Below, piece by piece: positions 43,555-51,532 of a stretch of 51,532 nucleotides of DNA. The number at the start of each line of letters is the position of its first letter. The stretch's first letter is position 1. Origin of the DNA: Chara braunii (Eukaryota; Streptophyta; Charophyceae; Charales; Characeae); the NCBI GenBank assembly GCA_003427395.1, contig BFEA01000075.1, positions 2,776,407 to 2,827,938 of the forward strand, given 5' to 3'. Below the pieces are notes generated by a model. The model was not told where the DNA came from. It worked only from the letters and a program-made list of their open reading frames with translations, and made no database searches. The translations under genes were made by a program, and so were the position numbers.

Positions 43555-44404
43555 GGTCCCTGATCTGGACGCTTTCTGAATGAAAAAATGGTGACGCACA
43601 TTGCATGGTCCAGCCCGGGAAACGGGCTCTGTGGGAAAATCTCGGCGATCTGTAGAGTCCCTTCTAGATCTTCTGAGGCTAGGATCAGGTCTATGCGTGA
43701 TCAAGAGGTCCTTTGTGGTCCATTTTTCCTGAAGCAGGAAAAGGTATGTTTTGTCGGGTGATATTTTTGGAATGTATCGTACACCCCTAATGATGAACAA
43801 AGATCAGTTATAGAGCGTTCGTCCATCTCAATATATATTGGGCAAGGGGATGGAATTTTCCATCTATCCAGCCACCGGTCTGGGGCTGCATTGAAATCAC
43901 CTGCCAGTATGATCGGGATGCCCTGCGGGATCCGTTCCTTAATAGATTAAAAAAAAGTTACCCTGGCTCCCGCCTCGTTTGGGGCATAGATACAAAAGAT
44001 AGCAACAACCTCCAGTTCTAGCATTGCAAGAACATACGCCCATCTTCCTTCCTCTTGGTCTACCGCCCAATAAATCGGATCAATACGTGAGTCCGGTGGT
44101 AACCAAATGGCCACTCCGACAGACCTGGCCGTGGAGCGTGGGCTCGGACGACCTGGTAGGGCCAAATCTCTTTATGTGCTCGATGGTGTTCTGCTGAGTC
44201 CATCAGGTGGGTCTCTTGGACACACACTGCATCCGGCTAGTCTCTGCCCTCTACCCCCCTGATCTGATACCAGATGGCTTGCTTTTTGGATGGGGAGGCT
44301 GATGCAAGGCCGTTTACATTCAAGGAGCGTAGGTCTAGATCGGCCTCTCTTTTCCCTTTGGCCCAGTTTTTATCCCTACCATACAAGGCACTAATAAAGT
44401 CCAT
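43555..44404 (-). pseudogene. LINE APE-type endonuclease
   Basis: Read on the minus strand from ATG at 44404 (MDFISALYGRDKNW), all signature blocks appear in order: LRSLNVNGL (metal-binding N), a stop, then VCVQETHL (catalytic E), GVAIWLPPDSRID, FCIYAPNEAGA, IPIILAGDFNAAPDRW (D and N), RIDLILASEDL and GLDHAMCVTIF (the SDH motif with L for S; D and H kept). This enzyme nicks the target DNA to prime reverse transcription. At least one stop (about 44238) and several frame changes interrupt it. Confidence 0.88.
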
Positions 44405-44460
44405 TTATTTCATTAATTTCCTCTCTCCCCTTTTTAGATGCGTGCCCAGTCAATAGAGTT

Positions 44461-45392
44461 TCATTCTTCCGACCCTGACAGAGGACCCTCTCTAAGGAGT
44501 CTGATGAATATACCCCGCACTTCCTCCTCTGACCAGGTGGCACTTGGTCTGATTTTGAGAAGCTGTAAATCGAGCAGTGAGTTCCGTGAGACCCATTGCA
44601 GGCCCACCTCCTTGTTCGGGTCGCAAAGGATGTACACAGTTCTGTTTGCAATGTTGATTTGTCCATATGATGCCACTCTTGTGGCCACTGCTCCTGTGTG
44701 GAGGTTCTTTTGCATATAGGACTGCAGATCTTGTTTAAACAGTCCTTCTCCAGCTGGAGACCAGAGGGGGAGTACCGAAGACCATCCTTGTAAGGTGGTT
44801 TCCCCATGTCTGGCATGGGGGTGTTCAGTCAGGCCCACCTCCCATTTTCCCCCTCTCTCCCTAACTGGGACCACTAGGATCCTGCCTCGAGGTAGGGGGG
44901 GTGGAGCAAAGCCGTTTTCCAATAAATGGCGCATTTTTTGTCTTTTGCTAACCAGAGCCCCTCCCGGAGGGTCCGGCGGTTTTGTCAAGAGTTCCACCAC
45001 TCCCTGTTGTAACCGGCTTTCATTTTCCTTCATCCCGTTTGTCTCGTCTGCGGCTTTCCTTGTTTCAGTCCCCTGTTCCCCCCCACTCCCCTCTGCATTC
45101 TCCATCAACCCTGCCTCATCTACAACTTTACTTACTTCGGTCCCTTGTTCCCCTCGGCCCCCTCTGCGTTTTCTGTCAAGCCTGTTAGTGACTCCCCAGG
45201 CTGCCATTTGTTTTTTCCTTGTAGAGGCACCAGGTCACTGGCCGTTTCCTGGTCCGATCTGGATATGTTAGAAGTCTGGGGCCGGAAACGAGCTAGCACG
45301 ATTGTCAGCAGGCGATGACAGACTTTTGACCAGTCGACCTTCTCCGGCAGTCCGTGTTCCAGGGCCTTTTTGAGCGTGGCGCTGCACTCCAA
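44461..45392 (-). pseudogene. LINE ORF1-like protein of unknown fold
   Basis: Two overlapping minus-strand frames (45392-45132 and 45207-44461) look like one ORF broken by a frameshift near 45.15-45.2 kb. The first begins MECSATLKKALEHGLPEKVD. The longer carries a two-fold repeat (GEQGTEVSKVVDEAG and GEQGTETRKAADETN). It then enters a more globular part: GRILVVPVRERGGKWEVGLT, LPLWSPAGEGLFKQDLQSYM, VYILCDPNKEVGLQWVSRNS, SATWSEEEVRGIFIRLLREG. No CCHC knuckle or RRM was recognised. By position it should be the RNA-binding ORF1 product, but the fold is unidentified. Confidence 0.5.
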
Positions 45393-45397
45393 CAGGG

Positions 45398-45435
45398 CTG
45401 TCTCTTATACACATCTAGATGTGTATAAGAGACAG
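45398..45435. other. Nextera mate-pair junction adapter (assembly artefact)
   Basis: CTGTCTCTTATACACATCT (45398-45416) is immediately followed by its exact reverse complement (45417-45435). This 38-bp palindrome is the Tn5 mosaic-end pair created when tagmented fragments are circularised in mate-pair libraries. It is not biological. In translation it yields the known contaminant peptide VSYTHLDVYKRQ (plus frame) and SCLLYTSRCV (minus frame). Confidence 0.97.
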
Positions 45436-46133
45436 GACCAGTTCCCTATATGTGTTGTCCCAGAAGTCATCTCCATGTCCCGGGTACCTGTCCTGCAGAT
45501 TAGGAGGTCAGTGTTATGGACTCTGTGGTGGCAGACGTGCATGTTGGCAATGGATGGGCTAGGGTGGAGGGGGGAAAAGTGACAGAGCAAATCCAGCAAC
45601 TGGTCCAAGCAGACATCATGACCCAGTGGCAGGCGGCCAAGCAGAAGATGGCGTTTGTGCACACGAAGAAGGACATCAACAGGATTATCTTACAATTCGG
45701 CAAAGAGGGGTTGGGAGGGGACATGAAGGGATGGATAGCAGAGGTGATTTGGTCAGAAAGCACTTCAGGTCAGGGTGAGCAGCGACAAGTGCAAGGGGAG
45801 GATCCAGGGTCCCCCTTAGTAAGGGACTATCGCTTGCAGTTCTGGGAATGGATGAAGGTGGACCCGGGTATCCCGCTGCGACCAGCCACGGAGTTCCCGG
45901 ACCTGTTCCCCCCTCACCCAATGGTATTAGAGGAGATCCTGTAAGGAAGAGGGTTTGTGGTTGTGGCAGGAGGGGGGACAGGGGAGCCCATTCGGGTGGC
46001 CCCCATGGAGGACTCCCCTTTCCCTCCCCCCTTTACACCACGATCTTTCCACTCTTGTCACGTATCTGCAGTTCCATCATCGGCAATGGCCTGTTGATTT
46101 TTGTTGTTTAAATATTCAAGCATATCTTGGGAT

Positions 46134-46152
46134 GCTGGACCCGGTTTCCAGC
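46134..46152 (+). other. LINE 3' UTR hairpin, first of two in this copy
   Basis: GCTGGACCCGGTTTCCAGC, 6-bp stem, identical to the copy 172 bp downstream, so a 3' UTR segment has been duplicated in this element. Confidence 0.7.
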
Positions 46153-46305
46153 TTAGAACAAGGATGCTGGGTATGACAGGAACGCCCAGTGAAAAGGGCG
46201 AAGAGGCATTGCTGTCACGTAATCCCCCTGCCAGTGCGTAACCGGGGGTAATCAATGCTGGCGGAATTGTTGCTATCCTTTTCATTCGTTCATTACAACA
46301 GGGAT

Positions 46306-46324
46306 GCTGGACCCGGTTTCCAGC
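46306..46324 (+). other. LINE 3' UTR hairpin, second of two in this copy
   Basis: GCTGGACCCGGTTTCCAGC followed by AAGTGAAGCTCCCCACAAAT, matching the position before the tail seen in the other two LINE 3' ends. Confidence 0.7.
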
Positions 46325-46444
46325 AAGTGAAGCTCCCCACAAATACATGGAGCAACTGGGGACACACTAGAGGAGGCTGCTCGTACCACCTCCCCTAGTA
46401 GGCGTCACTGGTTTGAAAAAAAATAAAATTAAACCAATAGATCA

Positions 46445-47027
46445 TAAAACAATTCTGTGGCTGCTGGTTAGGGGGGACCCAAAGGCGACAGATTGGGAAC
46501 ATACATTAGAATCGGGAACAGGGGGGTGATCAAGGAGAACTTCGAAGGGACTACTAATTGGTTTTTCACGAGTGGACCACCTTGGATCCCTCCATCGCAC
46601 TTCGGCCTTTTTCTGACTTCCCAGATCTCTTCCCTCCCTCCTCTGTGACTCTTGTTCATCAGAGCTGGTGGAATAGGTGGTACGTATGGTAGGTATGCTG
46701 GTTTCTGATCTTTCCACTGCAGCGCTGCAAAAAGTTCTTCTATTTTCTTCTATTTTCAGACTGTGGTGTACTAGAAGTGCAGGGCTTACATCTGGCGCCC
46801 AATATCCAGGTGAAGAGGCACATCTTACAGCCAGAGTTCCTATGGTTCTCAGTCTCTGTCATATTGAACTCCATTGTTACTCCCATGAGTAGATGGACCT
46901 GGTTTCCAGTAGGTGTTGCTCCCCCACCAATAGATGGAGTGGCCGGACGTAGGTCTACTAGGGATGGCTGCTCTCATCACCACTCCTAGTGGGTCCGAAA
47001 TGGCCTTGTTGTAAAATGAAAAAAAAA
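46445..47027 (+). pseudogene. third LINE copy, 3' end only
   Basis: IALRPFSDFPDLFPPS (46588-46635 region) matches the end of the LINE C-terminal domain (ISLRPLSDFPDPFPPP). The 3' UTR follows, with TGGACCTGGTTTCCAGT at 46894-46910, then GTTGCTCCCCCACCAATAGA and CTCATCACCACTCCTAGTGG, ending in an A run at about 47017-47027. All upstream ORF2 is missing, so this is another 5'-truncated insertion in the same orientation directly behind the second copy. Confidence 0.7.
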
Positions 47028-47367
47028 GGGTGGAGATCAAAGACTAGGCAACAGTTGGTGGATCCTCGAACTCTGGACCTGCCCATCTCGTCCCAGACCC
47101 AACGCCCCCAATTAGACTTGCTGTTGGTGGATCTACAGTGGTAAGGGATTGCCCAATATGCTTTTTTTGCAGAAAATGTTTCTGCTTCCTTGTTTACAAG
47201 AACCGACTGTGACAAAAGAAACAGAAAGAGGATAACCAGTGCACAAAGCTTTATCTGGCGATCCCTTCATATTGACAAATTATCAGTCTCGTTGTTGTCC
47301 AAATTCTGAGGCCGGAATCTTTGGTTTTGCCCTTCTCAGAGCCGAGTGGCTAGCTTCGCCGGCCTCG
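47028..47367. other. unassigned sequence after the LINE cluster
   Basis: No recognisable domain or repeat. Confidence 0.4.
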
Positions 47368-47925
47368 TCACCTGGGGCGGGTTTGTACTCTGTGCACAAA
47401 GGGAACACAATGGGTGTCTCTCTGTGTAAACACTTGTCGCCGACGGGTTTCGCAGTTCTCAGAATCTGATGTGGACGGCCTCAGCCGGAGGCTGTGTTCT
47501 CGGCACTCGGCTTCGGAGCGGGTTTGTCGAACAAATCCCCCGGCTGGATGGGTGTAGTATTGCCGGCATTCAGAGCACGGCCTTCGGGGCCAGTGGGGGG
47601 CTATTGATTCCCAAGGGACAACTACCAGAGTGTGGTAAGGAAGGAGGCGATAGAAGGGAGGGAACTCAGTGGTTATGGCGACGAATCCCGGGTCTGCAAA
47701 GGACAGGTGATCGTGCCTACTGGGGCTGACTGGGATATGGGCGTTCTTCCCTATAGCCTCGTGAAAATCCCATGCACATACCCTATCGTTCCGTTTTAAA
47801 CATGAAAAGGCAGGAAGTCCCAACTTCGACTGTCGAGAAACATGCTCGGTTTCCCAGTACTCCCGGTACTCTAGGTCTCGCAAACAGTCGCAGTCGTTCA
47901 TCCAAAATGGAATGCCGATATCCAT
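47368..47925 (-). CDS. open frame of 185 codons, unknown
   Basis: Minus-strand frame starting MDIGIPFWMNDCDCLRDLEY. It is one of the longest open frames outside the recognised retroelements and is not compositionally extreme, with several cysteines, tryptophans and arginines (HWPRRPCSECRQYY). No domain, signal peptide or membrane segment is recognised. GC content here is high, which favours chance open frames on the opposite strand, and an 86-codon plus-strand frame overlaps it. It could be a non-coding frame, an old retroelement fragment or an exon. Confidence 0.2.
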   Translation of the reverse strand: MDIGIPFWMNDCDCLRDLEYREYWETEHVSRQSKLGLPAFSCLKRNDRVCAWDFHEAIGKNAHIPVSPSRHDHLSFADPGFVAITTEFPPFYRLLPYHTLVVVPWESIAPHWPRRPCSECRQYYTHPAGGFVRQTRSEAECREHSLRLRPSTSDSENCETRRRQVFTQRDTHCVPFVHRVQTRPR

Positions 47926-49680
47926 ACCTCACGAGAAGGACTCAAGTCATACATTTGTGCATGTGCAAGGTGCGATCGGGTTGGAGGCGGATCATGCACA
48001 CACGCGTATACGTGATATTTGCATTTTTGCGGCTATTCGTATACGTTCGTGCACAGGATTTGTCTCCGATCGGGCTGTAAGACTACTAGTTATGCATGAA
48101 CCTATCCTAATCCTAGTTCATATAGGAAGACAATACCTGCGGACTTAATACAAAATAGTCAGCTGATTAAGGCGACATGCACCAACAATACGAGTGCGCG
48201 AAGAAAAGGGGAAAGCGCAATTTCTCATTCATCATCAGTATGGCGCCCAGACCATGCATACCATAATTTCCCGAGTCAGCAATCAACGACACCCATGTCT
48301 AATCATACTGTCAATTGAGTGCAACTGCGGTCATACATCCAACATTAAAAGGAAAGGGATAAGGGAGAAAGAGACAATTCACGCAAGAAGAGGAAAAAGA
48401 AGAAAGTCCCAGATTGCCGTAAACGGAGAATCTGATGGTCACAACCGAAATCGAAATTACTCAGAGGATGCCAAGAGATAACTCCCACTCCAACACACCA
48501 CTCCCTCTCTCTCTCTCTCTACGCTTCTCCGATGTGGGTAGTCCGTCGCCTCGCACCTACCAACAGCCCGAAGTTGTCATCCCGCTTAGTCCGAGCATGC
48601 AAGCCAGGCTCGCCCGTGTTCCATTGTCCTTCACAGCCACACGTCAACCCCACATACCCAGCATCAGCTCTTCGGATCGCCCAACTTCCTATTCACCATT
48701 CAGTCTTCTGCTCGTTAGCCGATCCTCTCGACCGTGCTAACCCCCAAGTTTAATTAGAGAGTGAATTAGTCACGCTTGCATAATTTATAGCACTTAGTAT
48801 CCGCGCGAGATAACCGGGATTGCGCTGAAGTGGAAGAGAAGAGGAAGTGCCTACAGTTGTATGGCCGGGACGCGACATGGGGGACGTAGCCGCCCTCCAT
48901 GCATCGATCCAGACTGAGTCAAGCACCTGCTGGCCAATGAGATAGACAAGAAAGAGGTGCAAAGTTTCGAGTAGAAAAAGAAGAGATCAAGAAGGGAGAG
49001 GATTACAGTTACACCTGCACTTGCCAAGAAGGAGCAAGAAGAAATTGCAGTTGCGGTTAAAATTTAGGCGCGGCGGGACCAGAGCACAGGGCAGGACACA
49101 ACAATGCACGTGCGAATAGGGAGCCTCGTGCAGTAACAGCCAAAAATTACGATGCTCCCAAATTCATAGCCTAATTAAAATCCCAATTGCAAGAAGAAAT
49201 TCCGAGAACCTGTGTAGGCTTAAAATTCAAAAAGAACTTCAAAAAGATTCCTCGCACAACAATCCCGCCAAAAATTCGCCGCCCAGTTCCGTCATCAAAA
49301 AGAAAAAAGAAGTTGCGTCAGCCGTTATTTTCCGCGCTTGCTATGGTGTGTCCTACCAACCGCCGTGGTCCCAATTTTCCCGAAAGAAGGGGGGCATTGG
49401 TGCAATTGGGCCCGGCCCCTTCTTCCCCACCCTCCCGTCAGCTCCAACCCCCTCAGTACCATTGCGCAGAAGATGGCGCTCATCCTGAAAAGAGATTGTC
49501 ACAAGCTACGTGACCTGGGTACATTGGACGCAAATCCAAGCGATATTTCTACCAGTCTCACATACCACCCTATCCCTACTGAGTGTATCACTAACCATAT
49601 CTGATAGTTCCCCCAAGCCCAGATCTAGTCTATGACACCCCTAGCAGGGACAAATACCCCCACCCTGGCATTTACGGTTA
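47926..49680. other. unassigned sequence
   Basis: No recognisable gene. At about 47990-48060 TGCACACACGCGTATACGTGA and TCGTATACGTTCGTGCACA form an imperfect 20-bp inverted repeat. A (CT)n stretch is at 48503-48521. Open frames (48435-48740, 49187-49513) are short and low in information. Confidence 0.35.
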
Positions 49681-49725
49681 TACCCCATGACTATCTGTTT
49701 GTGTGTCCACAGTTCCAGGTACGGA

Positions 49726-50040
49726 GGCTGGACAAGGCCAAGCGGTAAGCCTTGAAACCCCACCAAGTCCGAGTTGAGACCCATTCAGGTCCACTATGTG
49801 TGGGCGTATACCTATTGGCCATGTATGTATGTGCCTGCAGGTAGGGCTGGGCAGGGCCAAGTGGTAAGCCCTGAAACCCCACAAAGCCCCAGTTTTTGGG
49901 TCCACTGTGTATATGTGTAGGCTGGGCTGGGCATGTCCAAGCGGTACGCCTTGCAGCCCCACCCGGCCCCAGTTGAGATACGTTCGGATCCACTATGTGT
50001 GTGTCTATATCTATTGGCCATGTGTATGTGCCCGTAGGCA
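49726..50040 (+). repeat. three tandem SINE-like units with pol III box-like motifs
   Basis: Three related units, the middle one shortened. Each has an A-box-like GGCCAAGCGGTAAGCC (49736-49751, 49856-49871, 49936-49951) and about 40 bp later a B-box-like TTC-GGTCC or TTCGGATCC (49784-49792, 49895-49903, 49982-49990). Two end in CTATTGGCCATGT(GT). The spacing suits an internal RNA polymerase III promoter of a tRNA-derived SINE. No full cloverleaf can be drawn. Confidence 0.4.
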
Positions 50041-50199
50041 CTAATGGTTAATAGGTGGTGTCATTTTCGGCAAATTTTTCACCGAAACTGCCATATGTCC
50101 CTGAATTTCGGCTTGAGACTTTTATGTGATGTGGTAGAGGTGTACCGTCGTATGAATGATGGGCCTACCTATGCAAGAAACCGCCCACAAAGTCCCAAG

Positions 50200-50257
50200 C
50201 CGCACTCAAACCCATGCCCTTTGTCGTGTAACAGCTGTGCTCTACCATATGTGCTAC
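50200..50257 (-). repeat. tRNA-like SINE head or tRNA relic
   Basis: Minus strand starts GTAGCACATATGGTAGAGCA (A-box-like) and has GGGTTTGAGTGC (B-box-like) at 50213-50202, with a possible anticodon region GCTGTTACACGACAAAGG between. The T-arm does not pair and no acceptor stem is visible, so it is not a functional tRNA. Confidence 0.4.
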
Positions 50258-50419
50258 GATCACAATTGATATCAATGTGTGACATGCCAGAGCAGGCGAG
50301 GTCATCGGAACAGTCTATGGCCACGTCATCAGGCAACCCACTCATAGTCAAGACCTGGCTTGCAACAATTTGGACTTTAATCTCTTGGTGGTGCAAGCAG
50401 TGTCTGTAAATCTTTCCCG

Positions 50420-51200
50420 AGCGAAAAAAGGAACATCAAGGAACGTCAATACACACAGGTGAGGGAGGTGGTGACAGCAGCTGCAGGCAATTGGGAGACT
50501 CCCTTTGGTACCCAGGCAATACCATCTCTTCTGCTACCAGGTCCCTAACCCGTTACTGTTCCTAACCCATCCACGTTTCCACTTCCCCCCCGCCCCCTCC
50601 CTCCTCCCACCCTGTTACATGCACAGATATGCAATGTATGCAATAAACCGAGAATCTGCAATGTGATGAAAAGGACTGAATAGACAATGCGGTTACGAGA
50701 ATCTCGACCAGCAATNTACATTCTCATTCATACATAAAGATGCTGAAGAGCGCAGGGAAGACTTGATACAAAGACTGACCTGACTGGGACGGACCTCATT
50801 CACGTAGGAATCAAGTAGCGAAGCAGAGGGCTATAATACTATCATCTAGCCCAACCCATGTTTGAACTCAGACTACACATGCATCGTATCCCTCACCAAG
50901 TGTGAAGGAGCCTGGCGCTGTACACAGGAAGAAGGCGCCAGGTCCAAACATACACAGACGAAGAGATAAGGATCAGACGAAAGGAGGGAGGAAGATGGGA
51001 ATGTCGTTAACACCAAGTCTTGGTCACCAATCCCAATAGTCCCTCGTTGCTATGTCTGAACCCCCAAAAGTCGAGTCTGGATCATATGTTACCAAGCTCT
51101 GTATCTCTTCTCTCATAGTCTGCAGATGCAGTGAAGTCAGAGATGGAGAGGGAACGAAGAAGATGGTGGACTGAGAAGAGGAGGAAGAAGAACTCTCTCT
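50420..51200. other. unassigned sequence
   Basis: No recognisable gene; one ambiguous base at 50716. A short inverted repeat around 50908-50942 (GGCGCTGTACAC...GGCGCCAGG) and CT/GA simple sequence near 51190 are the only structures noted. Confidence 0.4.
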
Positions 51201-51235
51201 CTCTCTCACTGTTACGAACCAGATACTAACATGTG

Positions 51236-51500
51236 AATGTGGCGCTGTGCTGTAGGTACCTCGAAGACGAAGCTGGAGCAACGGCGCTGCAGGTAAGTAC
51301 CTCCGGCCTTCGCCCAAGCTCTCTCTCTCTCTCTCTAGTGCTACCTAGCTATGGCGCCCAGCGCTGGAGACTACAGCTACCTACTGCGCCCATCGCTGAA
51401 GACTACAAGCTAACGCTACTACTACTACAACGCAACGCTCCCTCTAGAGTGCTGCTCCCGAATCCTGAAGACTACAACTGCCGAACTGCCTGCACGTGAA
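51236..51500 (+). other. exon-like patch with splice-donor matches and short repeats
   Basis: Two plus-strand donor-like sites, GCTGTAG|GTACCTCG (about 51253) and GCTGCAG|GTAAGTACC (about 51291), are followed by a CT-rich run (51320-51339). A phrase like GCGCCCA-CGCTG-AGACTACA then recurs at about 51355, 51387 and, partly, 51460. It runs off the window edge, so a gene cannot be confirmed. Confidence 0.25.
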
Positions 51501-51532
51501 GTGCCTGGGAAAACTACCTGCCTGCCTGTAGG

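Larger units (their letters stand above)
39412..45397 (-). mobile_element. near full-length minus-strand LINE (non-LTR retrotransposon)
   Basis: On the minus strand, from its 5' side: an ORF1-like frame (45392-44461), an APE-type endonuclease (44404-43555), linker, reverse transcriptase, a degenerate zf-RVT-like region, a C-terminal domain, a 3' UTR with a conserved hairpin (39531-39549), and a poly(A) tail seen as 26 Ts at 39412-39437. Its 5' side ends at a sequencing-adapter junction, so the true 5' end is unknown. Stops and frameshifts occur in the endonuclease and RT, so it is not active. It appears to lie inside the plus-strand LINE copy, whose halves flank it. Confidence 0.88.
45438..46436 (+). 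pseudogene. LINE ORF2 tail and 3' UTR, plus-strand copy (continuation)
   Basis: After the adapter the plus strand reads RRSVLWTLWWQTCMLAMDG, then after a frameshift MDSVVADVHVGNGWARVEGG, EQIQQLVQADIMTQWQAAKQ, GWIAEVIW, RDYRLQFWEWMKVDPGIPLR and EFPDLFPPHPM, with a stop at 45944. This is the C-terminal domain missing from the plus-strand copy broken at 39411. The 3' UTR holds two hairpins (46134-46152, 46306-46324) and ends in an A-rich tail at about 46417-46434. It is probably the other half of the split plus-strand LINE, subject to the adapter problem. Confidence 0.75.

Noticed and set aside
44800-44950. NUDIX-like motif in the LINE ORF1 (ILVVPVRERGGKWEVGL)
   Set aside because: The required G-x5-E-x7-REUxEExGU box is absent.
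44795-45271. Plus-strand 158-codon frame
   Set aside because: Antisense shadow of the LINE ORF1-like region.
45370-45582. Plus-strand frame containing AVSYTHLDVYKRQ
   Set aside because: The peptide is translated sequencing adapter. Only the part after it is LINE-derived.
49726-50040. Functional tRNA genes
   Set aside because: Box A and B matches only; no acceptor stem or complete cloverleaf.

Overview
This 51.5 kb window looks like a repeat-rich intergenic part of a large eukaryotic nuclear genome. Nothing suggests a prokaryote: there are no operons, the longest coding signals are retrotransposon polyprotein fragments, and (ATT)n, (TG)n, (TA)n and (GAA)n microsatellites are abundant. A chromodomain Ty3/gypsy element, a LINE with an APE-type endonuclease and zf-RVT-like tail, and many small non-autonomous DNA elements fit a plant or streptophyte-algal genome. 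That placement is inference and no species is assigned. No intact host gene was found.

Layout. 0-18.5 kb: two diverged copies (about 1.05-5.37 and 14.24-18.19 kb) of a long non-coding repeat of about 4 kb, each with an internal array of stem-loops. Between them lie AT-rich sequence, microsatellites and repeated exon-like units with good splice donors on the minus strand. 18.5-20.8 kb is unresolved. 20.8-29.8 kb holds the ruins of a plus-strand Ty3/gypsy chromovirus (gag, zinc knuckle, protease, RT, integrase, chromodomain), interrupted by a foldback element and by a 2.8 kb block carrying a second integrase tail and an AT-rich MITE. 31.5-36 kb contains a cluster of hAT-like MITEs. 37.35-47.03 kb is a nest of LINEs: a plus-strand 5'-truncated copy, a near full-length but dead minus-strand copy that appears to be inserted in it, and the 3' end of a third copy. 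47-51.5 kb is mostly unassigned, with tRNA-like SINE material near 50 kb.

Three results come directly from the sequence. (1) At least four copies of one hAT-like MITE family (8-bp target duplications, related terminal inverted repeats) carry different self-complementary hexamer arrays next to their ends: CCGGAT, CCGGAC and CGAAC, with probable CGTACG and CGGCCG versions in partial copies. The central core is alignable in most of them, so the subterminal motif appears to have been replaced while the element stayed recognisable. (2) Two inverted copies of a 470-547 bp foldback element each have a perfect 9-bp target duplication, and the long-repeat paralogue gives a matching empty site. (3) Positions 45398-45435 are the exact two-sided Tn5 mosaic-end junction used in Nextera mate-pair libraries, so the assembly is artefactual or chimeric there and the order of sequence across that point should not be trusted.

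The genes do not form a host pathway. The only functional relationships visible are within transposons: LINE endonuclease plus RT plus a shared 3' UTR hairpin, gypsy gag-pol, and small DNA elements that would depend on transposases encoded elsewhere.
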